A stretch of DNA of 64,000 nucleotides from Ixodes scapularis (lineage: Eukaryota > Arthropoda > Arachnida > Ixodida > Ixodidae). The notes beneath the pieces were generated by a model that saw only the letters and a program-made list of their open reading frames with translations, did no database searches and was not told where the DNA came from. Both the position numbers and the translations under genes were made by a program. This document shows, in pieces, positions 1 through 10,602 of the stretch (its first letter is position 1; every line of letters begins with the position of its first letter). The stretch covers positions 109,730,831-109,794,830 of the forward strand of contig NW_024609846.1 of NCBI RefSeq assembly GCF_016920785.2, in the 5' to 3' direction.

Positions 1-682
1 TGGGCTTGTGGGCAATCGTTCTGTGCAAACTGGTGAAGCTGGTAGCGATAAAATGACTGGCGGCCCCGTAACTTACGTACGTCTCGTGCGAGTATATCGC
101 AACGTTGTCTTCAACCCACTCCTTCACCTTTTCTAGAGCGAAGCAGGTGTGAGCGGCATCAACACACAGGTCCTCACTGATGATGGCAAAGCGGTTTATG
201 GATTTTCTTGTCGTCACTACGCAAGTAAATGTCGTAACTTTTTTTTTCCAGTGGTATGCTTGAACTTTGTCAGGAAGCATAATGGTTCAGTTTTCAGCAA
301 GGCCAAAATGAAAGACAATGCTCCCGCGTTGCGTGCACTGTTTTTCATCGTAAATCGCTTTACCTTGCGTTTGTCTGATATGGTTGTGAAAATTCCAACT
401 TTCAATCGTTACTTGAACGACTTTTAGGAAAGTCTCAGAGTCTAATGTTTCTTCTTCACAAGGTCGCCGGACTGCCATGTTGTAAGGACAATCTCTTCAT
501 CCTCTGAGATATGTAGTTCACCGAGTGTAAAAGACTGGCTGTTTGGGCAGTAATCATAGTCTCCTTAACGACACAGACCTGTTAGCGGATGGCATAGAAA
601 TGGTGAGCTCATTTCACCAGTGTTGAATGTTGAGCCTGTAACACTCTCTAGAGCGGCAATACAAAGGTAATAACTGGCGCAG
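1..682 (-). pseudogene. Decayed transposase-like ORF, 3' half
   Basis: Read on the minus strand from 682 down to 1, the DNA encodes a degenerate protein with at least one frameshift near 470-480 and stops near 575 and 285. Recognisable stretches are SEDEEIVLTTWQSGD, then TFLKVVQVTIESWNFH, then an AYHWKKKVTTFTCVV block, and a late YVSYGAASHF segment. From memory, a repetitive arthropod 'uncharacterised' family shows the same order: a CP..C-type motif, a conserved strand ending in EN, a WxxxxVTxFT block and a SDGAxxxF motif that looks like a DDE catalytic region. Here that last Asp position is Tyr, so the copy looks dead. The 5' half of the same reading direction is at 15011-15325, across the 14.3 kb insertion. 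The C-terminus continues beyond the window. The superfamily is not assigned. Confidence 0.5.
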
Positions 683-690
683 CGCACACA

Positions 691-735
691 ACCCTTAGCG
701 AAAAACCGGGGCTCTTAGAGTATACTTTATTTGCA
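691..735 (+). repeat. Left TIR of the 14.3 kb element
   Basis: This segment matches the reverse complement of 14970-15010. Shared blocks are CCCTTAGCGAAAA and the later AGTATACTTTA. The match is imperfect, with a short variable stretch between the two blocks. Confidence 0.5.
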
Positions 736-739
736 CTTC

Positions 740-1030
740 CAGAAGTATGCTTGATGCTCTAAATTGGCCGGTTTTTAGTATACTTCTGACGCACTTCAAA
801 GTAGCATTTCGCCATACTTTTAGTATACTTCTAAGCATACCTGTAAGAGGCATTTTAGTATACTTCTTACGCACTTCAAAAGTAACATTTCGCTATACTT
901 TTAGGATACTTCTAAGCATGCCTGTAAGAGGCATTTTAGTATACTTCTTACGCACTTCAGAAGTAACATTTCGCCATCCTTTTAGGATACTTCTTCTAGT
1001 ACACTTCTGAGCAGAATTTTAGTATGCTTT
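740..1030 (+). repeat. Tandem AGTATACTT-rich subterminal repeat, about 80 bp period
   Basis: About three and a half degenerate units contain TTTAGTATACTTCT, a GCACTTCAAAAGTA-like block, a CATTTCGCCAT-like block and GCATACCTGTAAGAGGCATT. The segment starting TAAGCAT at 832 recurs at 912. The same motif recurs inverted at 14610-14995, which marks the array as a subterminal repeat of the 14.3 kb element. Confidence 0.65.
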
Positions 1031-1035
1031 TATGC

Positions 1036-3255
1036 AGGCCTTTAGTACTATAAATTGTACCCCGGATTAAACTTGGAAGCTGGCTTTCAAATATAATCGG
1101 GGGTACACTTAATAGAACTTTTAAAGCATTTCACCAATTTATTCCTGACCAATTCCAGATAAGAAAAGTAAAAATTATATTGATTTAGCAATTGCAGTGG
1201 TTTGCACTTATCGAAACTGAGATGCATTATGTTACAGGCTTTAATGTAGACGAGTTCAAAGTGATGACAAATTAAAGTAAGAACTTTTTATTAAACAAAT
1301 ATTTTTTTCAATAGAATGAACACATGTTGCCTACAACAAACACTTACGATGGAACAAAAAACGTAATACTTTTAGTGGCTTACAAATATCACAGATGCAC
1401 TTAAAGCTTTATAAACAAGCTCTTATTAGAAGAAAATATAATTACAAACAATCATGCTGAAGAAAAACGAGCAAAAATAGTATTGCACCTGTTAATATAA
1501 AACCTACAATATTTATCATCTACCATGACTGAAGTAACATCACCTATATGAGTGAAATAAAATGAATGAAAAAAGTTAATGCACTTGTTAAATAAAATCT
1601 AAATTAATCGATACTCAGATTTAAGAGAAAAAAAAAAGCCAATGCGCAAAATGAATGAAAATGAAAGCTAATTTTTTTTTTTTCATTCTGCAGTTTTCTT
1701 CTGTGTGTTGGAGGTTTTGTTTTGAGTGTAGGAAGCATTGCAGCACTTCCTTTACAGGTATTCTTTCACGGACTTCCGAGTTTCTCCAGGGAATTGGCAG
1801 TAACAAAAGCTGAAAAGAGAAGACAATAGACAATTAAGGAACTTGCCTTAAGACTCCATATTTACTTAATACTACTTAAAATTATACTTCAGGTCCACAT
1901 AATTTTAGAAAATTTCACAAAAAGAAACCAACAACAAAAAGTTAATCATCTAAATATATTGAGCACGGGGACCAATGGCTATGTTTATTGGCAACTGTGA
2001 AATATTGCTGCTGTGAAATAATGTAAAACAAGGCATTTCGTCAATTTGCAATGCATTAAAGGGATCATGAAACAAGTTTACTGTGGAAACAGTCTGGAGC
2101 TCGTTACTTTTATTTCTTTTACCTTATCACAAGTACGAGAAAACACACCGTGATCCATCAAAATGTCGCGAGTGCACTGCGTAATCAGAAAGGAAAAAAG
2201 GGTCCATTTTTCATCATGCAGCTTATGGTGGCCACAGGAACTACTGGCTTGGCGCCAATAGTGGTCGAGTTTGCGGGTTGAGCAGGTATCTGCCCAATTT
2301 GAAGCTAAGGTTTTTATAAAAGTTGTCATTCACTCATTTGGCCCCCAATTCATGTCACACGCACGTGACCTGGAAAGGACTCTAAAGGTTGAGGGGCCCC
2401 CCAAGCTTAAGTCTATTTAATTTTTTTAATAAAACTAGTGCACCTTGGAAAAAATTGTTTTCTGATCTTCACTGCACATGCGATGGTGAGATACTGCCAC
2501 ACTTACTTGGCCGAAGTCTGAAGACTATTTCATAACCCCTTTAAAAGCCTGCAAACATAACATTCTTTGTGACAGGGACTCTCAAACTTTCTGACATCAG
2601 CGAACAAAAATTTACTAATGTTATTGTTAGCCGAGGAGCCCCTTCCACTCTTGGCATTGTTGCAATTGAGTGTATGACAATGGTGTAGGAACGATTGAGG
2701 AAGTTCAGGTGCTGAAAGAATCCTCAGTATACTGTACTAGGAACCCTGTTCGAGAACCAGTGCCTCAGGATATTTGGCTAGAAAGTCGGAGATAGCGTAG
2801 CTAGACAATAATTTTAAACACACAGATGACCACACTTTTTTAATTTTGATTCTGACATCTATTTTATATTATAATTCAGGGTTTACTGATATAAAACCAA
2901 CTGAGGCCATACTGTACCAAACAATTACTTTAAAAACAACTGAACAAGCTGAAAGTTTTTGAAAGATTCAGCAGCCTAAAGCTGGGGTAAACAGTCAGCT
3001 ATCTTCAGAAAATTGTACACAAAAGTAAACAATACTGAAGTTTCGTTAAGTTTAATCGCTGATATAAATCGACGATCAAAATTAAGCAGAAGGAACATCA
3101 GAGTGAATTATAATCTAGGCAAAAATTAAAGTATGCTAGAACTGGGGCACATTATTGCAAACCAGAGGTGTAGCGCAAGACGTAATGACACAAAAAGACA
3201 AATACCTCCCCCAACATAAGCCAAAAAGAAACAACCATCCATGAGTACCGAGACA
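1036..3255. other. AT-rich non-coding stretch
   Basis: I see no gene here beyond a weak minus-strand exon candidate at 1695-1812. The sequence has A/T runs and no clear repeat structure. If the minus-strand gene in this element is real, this is intron, 3' end or flank. Confidence 0.4.
1695..1812 (-). CDS. Weak exon candidate downstream of the BEN-like exon
   Basis: The minus strand shows a good acceptor (pyrimidine run then CAG) just before 1812, followed by an open frame containing SEVRERIPVKEVLQ and HSKQNLQHTEEN, which could be the helical second part of a BEN domain. The previous exon candidate (3939-4122) ends in phase 1, and joining it directly to this acceptor would select a different frame that stops after about 14 codons. 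So either another exon lies between them, the gene is broken, or this is not an exon. Confidence 0.2.
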
Positions 3256-3265
3256 CAAGTCCAAT

Positions 3266-3841
3266 GGTGACCAGACAAAAGCTCACCGGACAGAAGCTCA
3301 CCCGTTTTTTTCGTAGACCCACACAATAGCTCACCCCCTTTTTTTTGGCTACCCGGTAAGTCACGAGCTGGGCCAAAGTGCGGACGCAATGGACATTGCA
3401 CTATTTTTAGAAGAAGTGGTACCCCATCTCATGCAACGGTGTCGACAGGTAAGTTATAACAGGCACAGAAGCAACGATTTGGGACAAAAATTTAGGTCAC
3501 CAAAATGAGTGGAGCTGAAGCTGATAAGATCAATCTGGGTTGACTCAAGGTATGCCACAACCGTCTGGAAAAAATTTGCAAGGGGCTCCAGGTACACCGA
3601 GATCTACCAAGACTGCTGGAAACAGACTGTACGGGACTGCATTTCCTTCTAACCAATCGATAAACTTGTTTCCACTCTAATCAACAAACCATGTGCCTAT
3701 CAGATTTAATTCATTGTTGTGTTTTAGTGTCGCACGCATGCACCTAAGTTGTCTGCACTCGTGTTAAGACCAACATGAAATTTTCACGTGGTGAGCTTTT
3801 GACCGGTGAGCTTCTGTCTGGTGAGCTTTTGTCCAAGATTT
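3266..3841. mobile_element. Mutator-like MITE with 9 bp TSD
   Basis: The nonamer AAGTCCAAT occurs at 3257-3265 and again at 3842-3850. Between them the ends carry inverted copies of an ACAAAAGCTCACC..GACAGAAGCTCACC motif (left about 3273-3302, right about 3787-3832), with the motif iterated at the right end. A 9 bp duplication is typical of Mutator-like elements. The interior has no recognised coding sequence. Confidence 0.6.
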
Positions 3842-3938
3842 AAGTCCAATATATGTCAAGAGTAAACTTAGTATTTGTTCCTGTTAAGTTTGATTGCAAT
3901 AGTGCCTTGCCATTTCCTCTTTACGGCAATTTACTCAC

Positions 3939-4122
3939 CTATCAAGTCCTTAACTCCCTTTTTAGGAAGCTTTCCCTTCATTGCCGACCCCGTAAGGCAG
4001 CAGTTTGTCAGGGCCTCAGTTCCAAATACCATGACCGCGAGCTCCTGAACGTAAATGGATGGCTGCTTCGTGTCGACATGCTTCAACTGCGCTTCAGGAA
4101 GCACAATGTCTCCAAAGGTTAT
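3939..4122 (-). CDS. Internal exon resembling a BEN domain
   Basis: On the minus strand a polypyrimidine tract and TTTCAG precede 4122, and the segment ends at 3939 before GTGAGTAA, so both splice sites are canonical. The 184 nt are open in one frame (phase 0 in, phase 1 out). They encode a short hydrophobic lead with DIVLPEAQ and HVDTKQPSIYVQELA, then VMVFGTEALTNCCLTG and a Lys-rich tail. The pattern of an aromatic-x-x-E-L-A helix, hydrophobic-F-G-T-E-x-L, then SLTG-like followed by K/R-rich residues is how BEN domains (DNA-binding, chromatin-associated) begin in arthropod proteins. The second half of the domain is not securely located. The exon lies inside the 14.3 kb element, so it may be cargo. 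Confidence 0.5.
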
Positions 4123-4280
4123 CTGAAACATAAAAATAGAACCAAATACGGTCATTACATCCATATGAATGCCTTTTAGATGAGCGCATGTGCACGAATG
4201 GTCGTGACATGCTGGTGGTAAGGAAGTGTTTGATGAAGAGAGCTAGCTAATAGTAAAGAGGGTAATAAGGCTAGTTTGAA

Positions 4281-6091
4281 CATTTACTATATAAAGTCCA
4301 CTGGTCAGGCTAGTCACCATCACATTGGCGCAAAGCATTTTTGTTTAATAGGGCGATTGATGCCTCACTCACACGCTTTTTTCCTTTTTGCCGAATTTCA
4401 TATGCTTCATGCAGTTCTCTGCTTGTTCTGTCATTGTATTTGCGAGAATCTTAACATAATGCAATACTGGGGAACAGAGGCATCTGCTGCAGTGAATGGC
4501 GAGGTGGCCAGACAGGCTGGCTGGCGTGGCAGCCACATGCTCACGGGCAGGGTCATTCCCACATCTGGCCCATATACACTGCCCCTCACAATATTGGTAT
4601 CTGATACACAACGCCCAAAACACACCCAGCAATTTTATCCTTGTGTTTTATGCTGCAAGGCTAAGACGGCGGGGCTTGGGCCTGTTGATTCTGTGGCAGA
4701 GCCAAGCCATCCTATTGTGTGCCGAAGACATCACAGTAGTGCGGTACCGCTGACCGACTTCCTTGAATTGTGTGACACTGAGTGTTAACATACCTGCCAA
4801 CCTGTGGAATTTCAAATTCGTAAAAGTCGCGCGGCTGCGGCCAAGGGGGGGGGGGGGGGGGGGGTTTACGCGAAGCGATGTGCAGCTTAATGTCAGCCTG
4901 GCCAGCGTGCGAAACGCTTACATCACACGTGTACGTGCTACACAATCCAAACTTCTCTCGCTTTTTGGGCGGCATGAAGCACGGAAATTTCGACGTGTAG
5001 GACTTCAGGAACACCTGAAAGTACCTCTTTTGAGGTTTCGAGTTTGGCATTGTGCCGCGAAGCCACAGTGACCAGGAGAATGCTACAGTTACACGTGCAA
5101 CAAACACAGACGCCATACTTTTTGCCTTGAAACTGGCCGAAACAACGAGGCCCCAACAACGTCTGAACACGCCGAACCAACTTGCACCTGTGCACCGCTG
5201 AACACACAAACAAAGGCTTTGAGCTTTGGATTGGTTTTCGATTCGTGGCCACCGGATAGACGGATAGTAAAAACCACGACGCTGCTGTGGACGGTACCTA
5301 TCGCCCTCTTGTGGCAATACAAGATACCACCAACAACGGAGTTACAAAAACAACAACAAAAAAAATAAAAAAAATTTTTTTGTAAGATTTGAAGCAAGAT
5401 TCGTGAAATCGTAAAATTAGTCCCAATTTGTACATTTTACGAAAAATTCGGAAGAGTTGGCAGGTATGAGTGTAAGTATGGTACCACATCTGGTCTCACA
5501 TTGGGCCTCTCACGAGCAGGTTTGTTTACGCCTCAACTTTATTTAACAAGCTTTTGGCGACCTGAATTATACACATCTGCAGGTAGCTTGCTTCTGGATA
5601 AACAAACCCACTCGTGACAGGTCCAATGTAAGACCAGCTGTGATACCATACCCTCAGTTTCACACAATTAAGGGAAGTCGGTCAGCGCCACCGCATTCCT
5701 GTGGTGTCCTTGGCATCCAATAAGATGGCTCGGCTCTGCCACAGAATCAACAGCATAGAGCAGCCGTCTGAGCCTTGCAGCATAAAACACAAGAATAAAT
5801 TTGTGGATGCATGAATGAACGTGCCCATGAGCACGTGGCTGCCACGTGAGCTAGCCTGTCTGGCCACCTCGCCATTCACTGCAGTAGATGCCCCTGTTCC
5901 TTGGTGTTGCACGATGTTAAGATTCTTGCCAGATACAATGACAAAACAAGCAGAGAACTGCATGAGGAATATGATATTTAGGAAAAAGGAAAAGAGTGTG
6001 TAAGTGAGGCATCAATTGCACTATTAAACAAAAATGCTTCGCGCGAAGTGATGATGACTAGGCTGGCCGAAGGGGCCTATATAGTAAATTG
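4281..6091. mobile_element. Foldback (long inverted repeat) element
   Basis: Left arm 4281-4788 continues at 5469-5528 and pairs with right arm 5588-6091. The outer ends read catttactatata and, inverted, tatatagtaaat. Paired landmarks include gcatttttgtttaatag, the gaggtggccagacaggct block, and ggtctcacattggg against its degenerate complement near 5620. The loop is only about 60 bp (5529-5587). The left arm is interrupted by a MITE at 4789-5468. No transposase ORF is visible. Open frames across the arms are mirror images of each other rather than genes. Confidence 0.7.
4789..5468. mobile_element. hAT-like MITE nested in the foldback arm
   Basis: The termini are CATACCTGCCAAC at 4789 and its reverse complement GTTGGCAGGTATG ending at 5468. 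The flanks AGTGTTAA (4781-4788) and AGTGTAAG (5469-5476) form an imperfect 8 bp duplication. The opposite foldback arm lacks this insert, giving an internal empty-site control. The element contains a poly-G run near 4847-4865 and an A/T-rich 3' part; no transposase was recognised. Confidence 0.65.
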
Positions 6092-6127
6092 TCTTTCCAA
6101 ATAAACAACAGTTGCGAGTGTGCCAAG

Positions 6128-6162
6128 GCTAATAGTAATCAATATTATTGATTACTATTAGC
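6128..6162. repeat. Short perfect palindrome
   Basis: GCTAATAGTAATCAAT is followed at once, across a 3 nt centre, by its reverse complement. It could form a 16 bp stem hairpin or cruciform. Confidence 0.7.
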
Positions 6163-7110
6163 TATATCCCTAACAGCCATGCAAGTGTCCCTTTAAGAGA
6201 ACATGCACATGGACTGTAGTAGGTGCCTCCAACTATAATTACGCTTCACTCTGTGATTGCAGCCTCCGGAAGTTCTGAATTGGCAATCTTGCAGCATGCA
6301 GCAGTCGACTGGGGAAGTATTATCGAAGCTAAAGAAAACATCCGCTGCGCGCCTTACAATGCTGCGCGCCCTACAGTGGCTGAATGAGAACTTCCGCTGG
6401 CCGCATTCGTGGAGTGTGGCAGCATCACTCGGAAAATCATTGAAAGATAGTGGTGAACCTAATACACTATTTCCATCCAGTTCCCAGAATTTAGAAGGCG
6501 TGCGTAGAGGCAATGAGGGATATATCTGTTGCAAAAATTGTTCCCTGGGTTCTAACAGAATTATATTTAGGTTATGAAAATGATCAGCAGAAAGCAGTCC
6601 TGACATTGTTGGGATGGCCTAAGCCTGCATGAACGGACACCCCATATACAGCATCTAATTAAAAAAAAGAACCTTTTAAAAAAGAGGACGGGTCTGCTGA
6701 AACCTTGCAAACCACGAACAAAGCAAATCACTGAGATTTAAGGACACGACAGAAACAGAGACAACACAAAACAATTCAGAAATGAAACCAACAATACGGT
6801 TAGCGCTGTTTGAAGAACCATTACCTTTCTATGCCTCAACATTGCTAAGCTTCTTCCATAGATTCCAATGCTTACCTCTTCGCACATCCTGCTGGAATGT
6901 GGAAACTTAGGCCTCACATTATAAGGTCAGTAAGTATAGCTATGGTTCTAATAGTTGAACCTCTCTAATAGGCACATTTTTTGCTAGAACATATGGTTCG
7001 TTCACACTTTTAAAAAGCAGTCTTGCTGCCGACCGAATTTGGTCACCAAAAAAAGACCGAACTGTTCAGGCCTAGCAGAATGGACAATTGGGCGAGTTTA
7101 CGGTAGAGAT
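6163..7110. other. Unassigned stretch with one open frame
   Basis: A plus-strand open frame at 6257-6577 (about 106 codons) and an overlapping minus-strand one match nothing I recognise and lack convincing splice signals. The rest is AT-rich. Confidence 0.3.
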
Positions 7111-8095
7111 CATTATAACTTACAGTGCGACTAGGACAAAAAGAGACAGAGGAGAAAACACATGCCAAGCGCTTAACGAGCAACTGATTCGATTGAAAAG
7201 GAAATACATATGATGATGCTGCTGCTCGTCCAGGCATGCCCCTCCGTGGTCCTAGCGCTTTTTCTTTCACTCAACACGATACCAGCCGAATTATCCGAGA
7301 TACAAAAGGCCGATCTCGCTCTTCATCAAAGTCACTGTGGGCTGGCTCACACACAAGGATCCGTTTTGTGTTATGTTGTACGTCTGCATCATTTCTCGGG
7401 GTAGTTTCTGGTTGTGTTGGAACATCACTGTCGTGTTGTTCAAAAGGGGTTGGCATCCGCAATCCCGGCAATGCATTGCGAGATGTGTGTGAGCGGTTCC
7501 TTTCATAGAACTGTGGTGTTTTCGTAGTCTTATGTTGAGGCAACTCCCAGTTTGTCCTATGTAGGCATGCCCGCAGGAAAACGGGATCTGTAGACCACAC
7601 ATTTTATGCAGGCGACAAACTGCATTCCGTGTTTGATGCTGCAGCGGCTGTGAGATGTAGGATTGTCATTTCTCGCACGTTTGTTGACTGTGGAGCCCAC
7701 AGATCTAAGCTTGTGGCGGGCGGAAAAAACAACATTCACATTGTATCTCGTGGCAGCTTTCTTGAGTCCGTGGGAAAGACGGTGGATGTACGGTATGACT
7801 GAAGTTTTCCTTTTCTCTTTCTGCTCGAGGTCACATTGCTCGATCTCTGGATCTATTTTAAGGTATTTCACGATTTTTTCGCAAGCTGAAGTAATGACCG
7901 AATTAGGATACCCCGAATCCTTGAACCGTTGAATTTGGGACATGAAGCTGGAACTCAATTTGTGGACGCATGTGCTTGTTAAAGCTGTCCTCAGACAGGA
8001 AAATGCGATGCCTTGTGTGACGAGTTTGGAGTGGGCTGAAGTCCACATTCATCGGATGGCAGGAAAAGGTGTACATACAGAAGTCCGGAGTATGC
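7111..8095 (-). pseudogene. Penelope-like retroelement fragment (GIY-YIG end), minus copy
   Basis: Reading the minus strand from about 8095 to 7270 gives the linker after the reverse transcriptase (CEKIVKYLKIDPEIEQC, then EKRKTSVIPYIHRLSHGLKK), then a zinc/GIY-YIG endonuclease region with HAYIGQTGSCLNIRLRKHHS and MHCRDCGCQP. This order (RT followed by a GIY-YIG/URI nuclease) defines Penelope-like elements. The copy is 5'-truncated, lacking the RT core, and carries frameshifts, because the linker and nuclease lie in different frames. The 3' non-coding end runs to about 7111 and is shared with the plus copy. It joins the plus copy head to head near 8096-8105. Confidence 0.75.
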
Positions 8096-9349
8096 ATAGG
8101 GTCGAGGGTAGCCTCTGTGCTCAGTAACATCTTCCTAGGCAAGATCCATCGGGATCTGGAACCTTGCTTGGAGAAAAACACCAAAAGTGTTTAGGTACGT
8201 AGACGATTATATTTGGTGTTCGTTGAGAGGGCTAATTTCCATCAGAAGCTTGACGATGTGCTGAAGATCTTCACGAAAAAAAGGCAAGGACTTCGATTCA
8301 CCTATGAAGCCCAAAAAAAAAAAACCTTATTGAGTTCCTGGATCTCCGCATCAAAGAGGGGGATGATCATGTTTGCTGGTGTTACAGTCCCAGAACAGCA
8401 AAGGCTCTTCTAAACTTTCAGTCAGCCCACTCTAAACTCGTCAAACAAGGCATCGCATTTCCCTGTCTGAGGACAGCTTTAACAAGCACATGCATCCACA
8501 AATTGAGTTCCCGCTTCATTTCCAAAATTCAACGGCTCAAGGATTTGGGGTATTTTAATTCGGTCATTACTTCAACTTGTGAAAAAATCGTGAAATACCT
8601 TAAAACAGATCCAGAGATCGAGCAATGTGACCTCGAGCAGAAAGAGAAAAGGAAAACTTCAGTCATACCATACATCCACCGCCTTTCCCACGGACTCAAG
8701 AAAGCTGCCTCGAGATACAATGTGAATGTTGATTTTTCCGCCTGCCACAATCTCGGCTCTGTGTGCTCCAAAGTCAACAAACGTGCGAGAAATGACGATC
8801 CTACATCTCAGCCGCAGCAGCATCAGACACGGAATGCAGTTTGTCGCCTGCATAAAAGGTGTGGTCTATAAGATCCCGTTTTCCTGCGGGCGTGCCTACA
8901 TAGGACAAACTGGGCGTTGCCTCAAGATAAGACTACAAGAACACCACAGTTCTACGAAAGGAACACCTCACACACATCTCGCGATGCATTGCCGGGATTG
9001 CGGATGCCAACCCTTTTTTAACAACACGACAGTGATGTTCCGACACAACCAAAAACTACCCCGAGAAATGATGGAGACATACTACATAACACAAAACGGA
9101 TCTCTGTGTGTGAGCCAGCCCACAGTGACTTTGATGAAGAGCGAGATCGGCTTTTCGGATCTCGGATAACTCGGCTGGTATCGTGTTGAGTAAAAGAAGA
9201 AGCGCCAGGGCCACGGAGGGGCATGCCTGCCTGAGCAGCAGCAGCATCATATGTATTTTCTTTTCAATAAAATCAGTTGCTAGTTCAGCGCTTGTCCTGT
9301 GTTTTCTCCTCTGTCTGTCTTTGTCCTAGTTGCACTGTAAGTTATAATG
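8096..9349 (+). pseudogene. Penelope-like retroelement fragment (RT C-part plus GIY-YIG), plus copy
   Basis: The copy starts inside the reverse transcriptase with a frame encoding SVLSNIFLGKIHRDLEP, then, after a one-base frameshift near 8190, RYVDDYI, which is the RT catalytic motif. The linker CEKIVKYLKTDPEIEQC and the EKRKTSVIPYIHRLSHGLKK block follow. The nuclease is at about 8867-9169, with AYIGQTGRCLKIRLQEHHS, MHCRDCGCQP and a final MKSEIGF. More frameshifts separate these parts. The 3' tail to 9349 mirrors 7111-7270. The element can only be a relic: it lacks the N-terminal RT and is broken in several places. Confidence 0.8.
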
Positions 9350-10184
9350 TTGAGGCTTACTACTCCCTGCCGTTCCCATGTGATGTATCTGGGAAATCAG
9401 TTTCGTTAGTACAACCCTGCCGTGCCAGTGTGCGTCGGCGGAGGAAGTTAGGAGGTCAACTTTTGACAAACACCATGCACTACTTTGAGTAGGTTACCTA
9501 TGCTCATTGCTCAGTGACAACCAAGAAATATGCGAGCACCGAACGAAAGCTGTCCACAGCACGGGGTCTGATTTTCGTCTTGGCGAGAGTGAAGGAGCTA
9601 AAAGACTGTTTGCAAATATGTTGCCCGTCAGTGCGAGAAAAAGAAGAGTTTGGGAAGTCAACGCACTGGATTTTCTGTGACCAAAAGGGGGACTGAGCAG
9701 AGCACAGATTTAAGGTTAATAATTAGTGAAGCATCATCAATCAGGTGCGACTCGTGTTCTCACCGAATGGGCAGTCAAGGCTGACATGACATTCGTGTTC
9801 AATCCGCGCTTCACACTGACTCCTTTTAGGTGACATGGAAAATCGGTGCTAAAACCTCAAGTTCGTCTAAATTGTGTTGGTTTCGCCTGCCATGAAGTGT
9901 CAATCACCGACGAAAACACAACAAAAAAGACATTGATGTATCGTCTGCTAAACGAGATTTAAAATGATTTGTGAACGTCTGCTATATCACAAAGGATGCA
10001 ATAGACCTTTTTTAAAAGCTGCATCTACCTACCCTGGCACCAAAAGGCAGTGTGCTGTCGCAAACCAACTGTAGCTGAGGACAGAAAAGGCCGAGCAAGA
10101 CAAGGAAGGCAAGCGGCAAGGCCATTGCAAGCTGAGGAGGCATGTGACAGAGCCTTGCACGAGACATCCTCGCGTCGCCGAAAT
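9350..10184. other. No recognised feature
   Basis: Mixed-composition sequence. Short open frames lack family signatures. Confidence 0.4.
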
Positions 10185-10216
10185 TCATTTTCTTGCTGCA
10201 CATAAGCTGACATTCC
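10185..10216 (-). CDS. Candidate last coding exon of a small Cys-rich peptide
   Basis: A minus-strand acceptor (CACACCAG) precedes 10216. Continuing in the phase left by the exon at 10520-10599, it encodes about ten residues with one Cys and a basic end, then a TGA ending at 10185. The phase match between two independently spotted splice sites is the main support. The same stretch is open in other frames on to a GTAGGT-type donor near 10027, one of them hydrophobic and signal-peptide-like (starting MPPQLAMALPLAF), so the reading frame is not settled. Confidence 0.28.
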
Positions 10217-10519
10217 CTGGTGTGACATATGGCAATAGAATTCCTGCCTTTTGCTCTAATTAAAAAGTTTTCTCCAGCAAAAAAGAAAAAAAAGATCAAA
10301 AAGGTCTTTGATCGATCCGCTTGCCACAGGATATTCCACAGAGTTCTGACACCCAGCGTCAAAAGTCTGCGATTGTGGTTCGAGCATCAAAATAATCTGA
10401 TCAAATTTTGACGCCCAGCGTCAAAATTTCGTGTGAATGAGCCATTACGGTTAGGAAAAAGACAAGATAAAAGATTCACACCTTTAACTGCGATGTGAAG
10501 AAAAAAAATTGTTACATAC

Positions 10520-10599
10520 CATATTCTACACAATATCCTCTTGAACCACAGGGCCTGCCACTCCACGAGTCTCCATAGCCGCAACAAGGGGTGGCACAC
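10520..10599 (-). CDS. Candidate exon of a small Cys-rich peptide
   Basis: The minus-strand segment lies between an acceptor (TACCGGCAG before 10599) and a donor (GTATGTAAC after 10520). One frame encodes 26 residues with five Cys in the spacing C-x3-CC-x10-C-x5-C, rich in Gly, Tyr, Ser and Arg. A sixth Cys follows nine residues later in the next exon candidate. Small disulfide-rich secreted peptides are common in ticks, but I cannot assign a family. No upstream exon with a signal peptide in the right phase was found. A donor-bounded segment ending near 10850 does not fit the phase. Confidence 0.3.
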
Positions 10600-10602
10600 C
10601 TG

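Noticed and set aside
4276..4788. 170-codon plus-strand open frame
   Set aside because: It lies in the foldback arm and its mirror arm carries a disrupted version; no family match.
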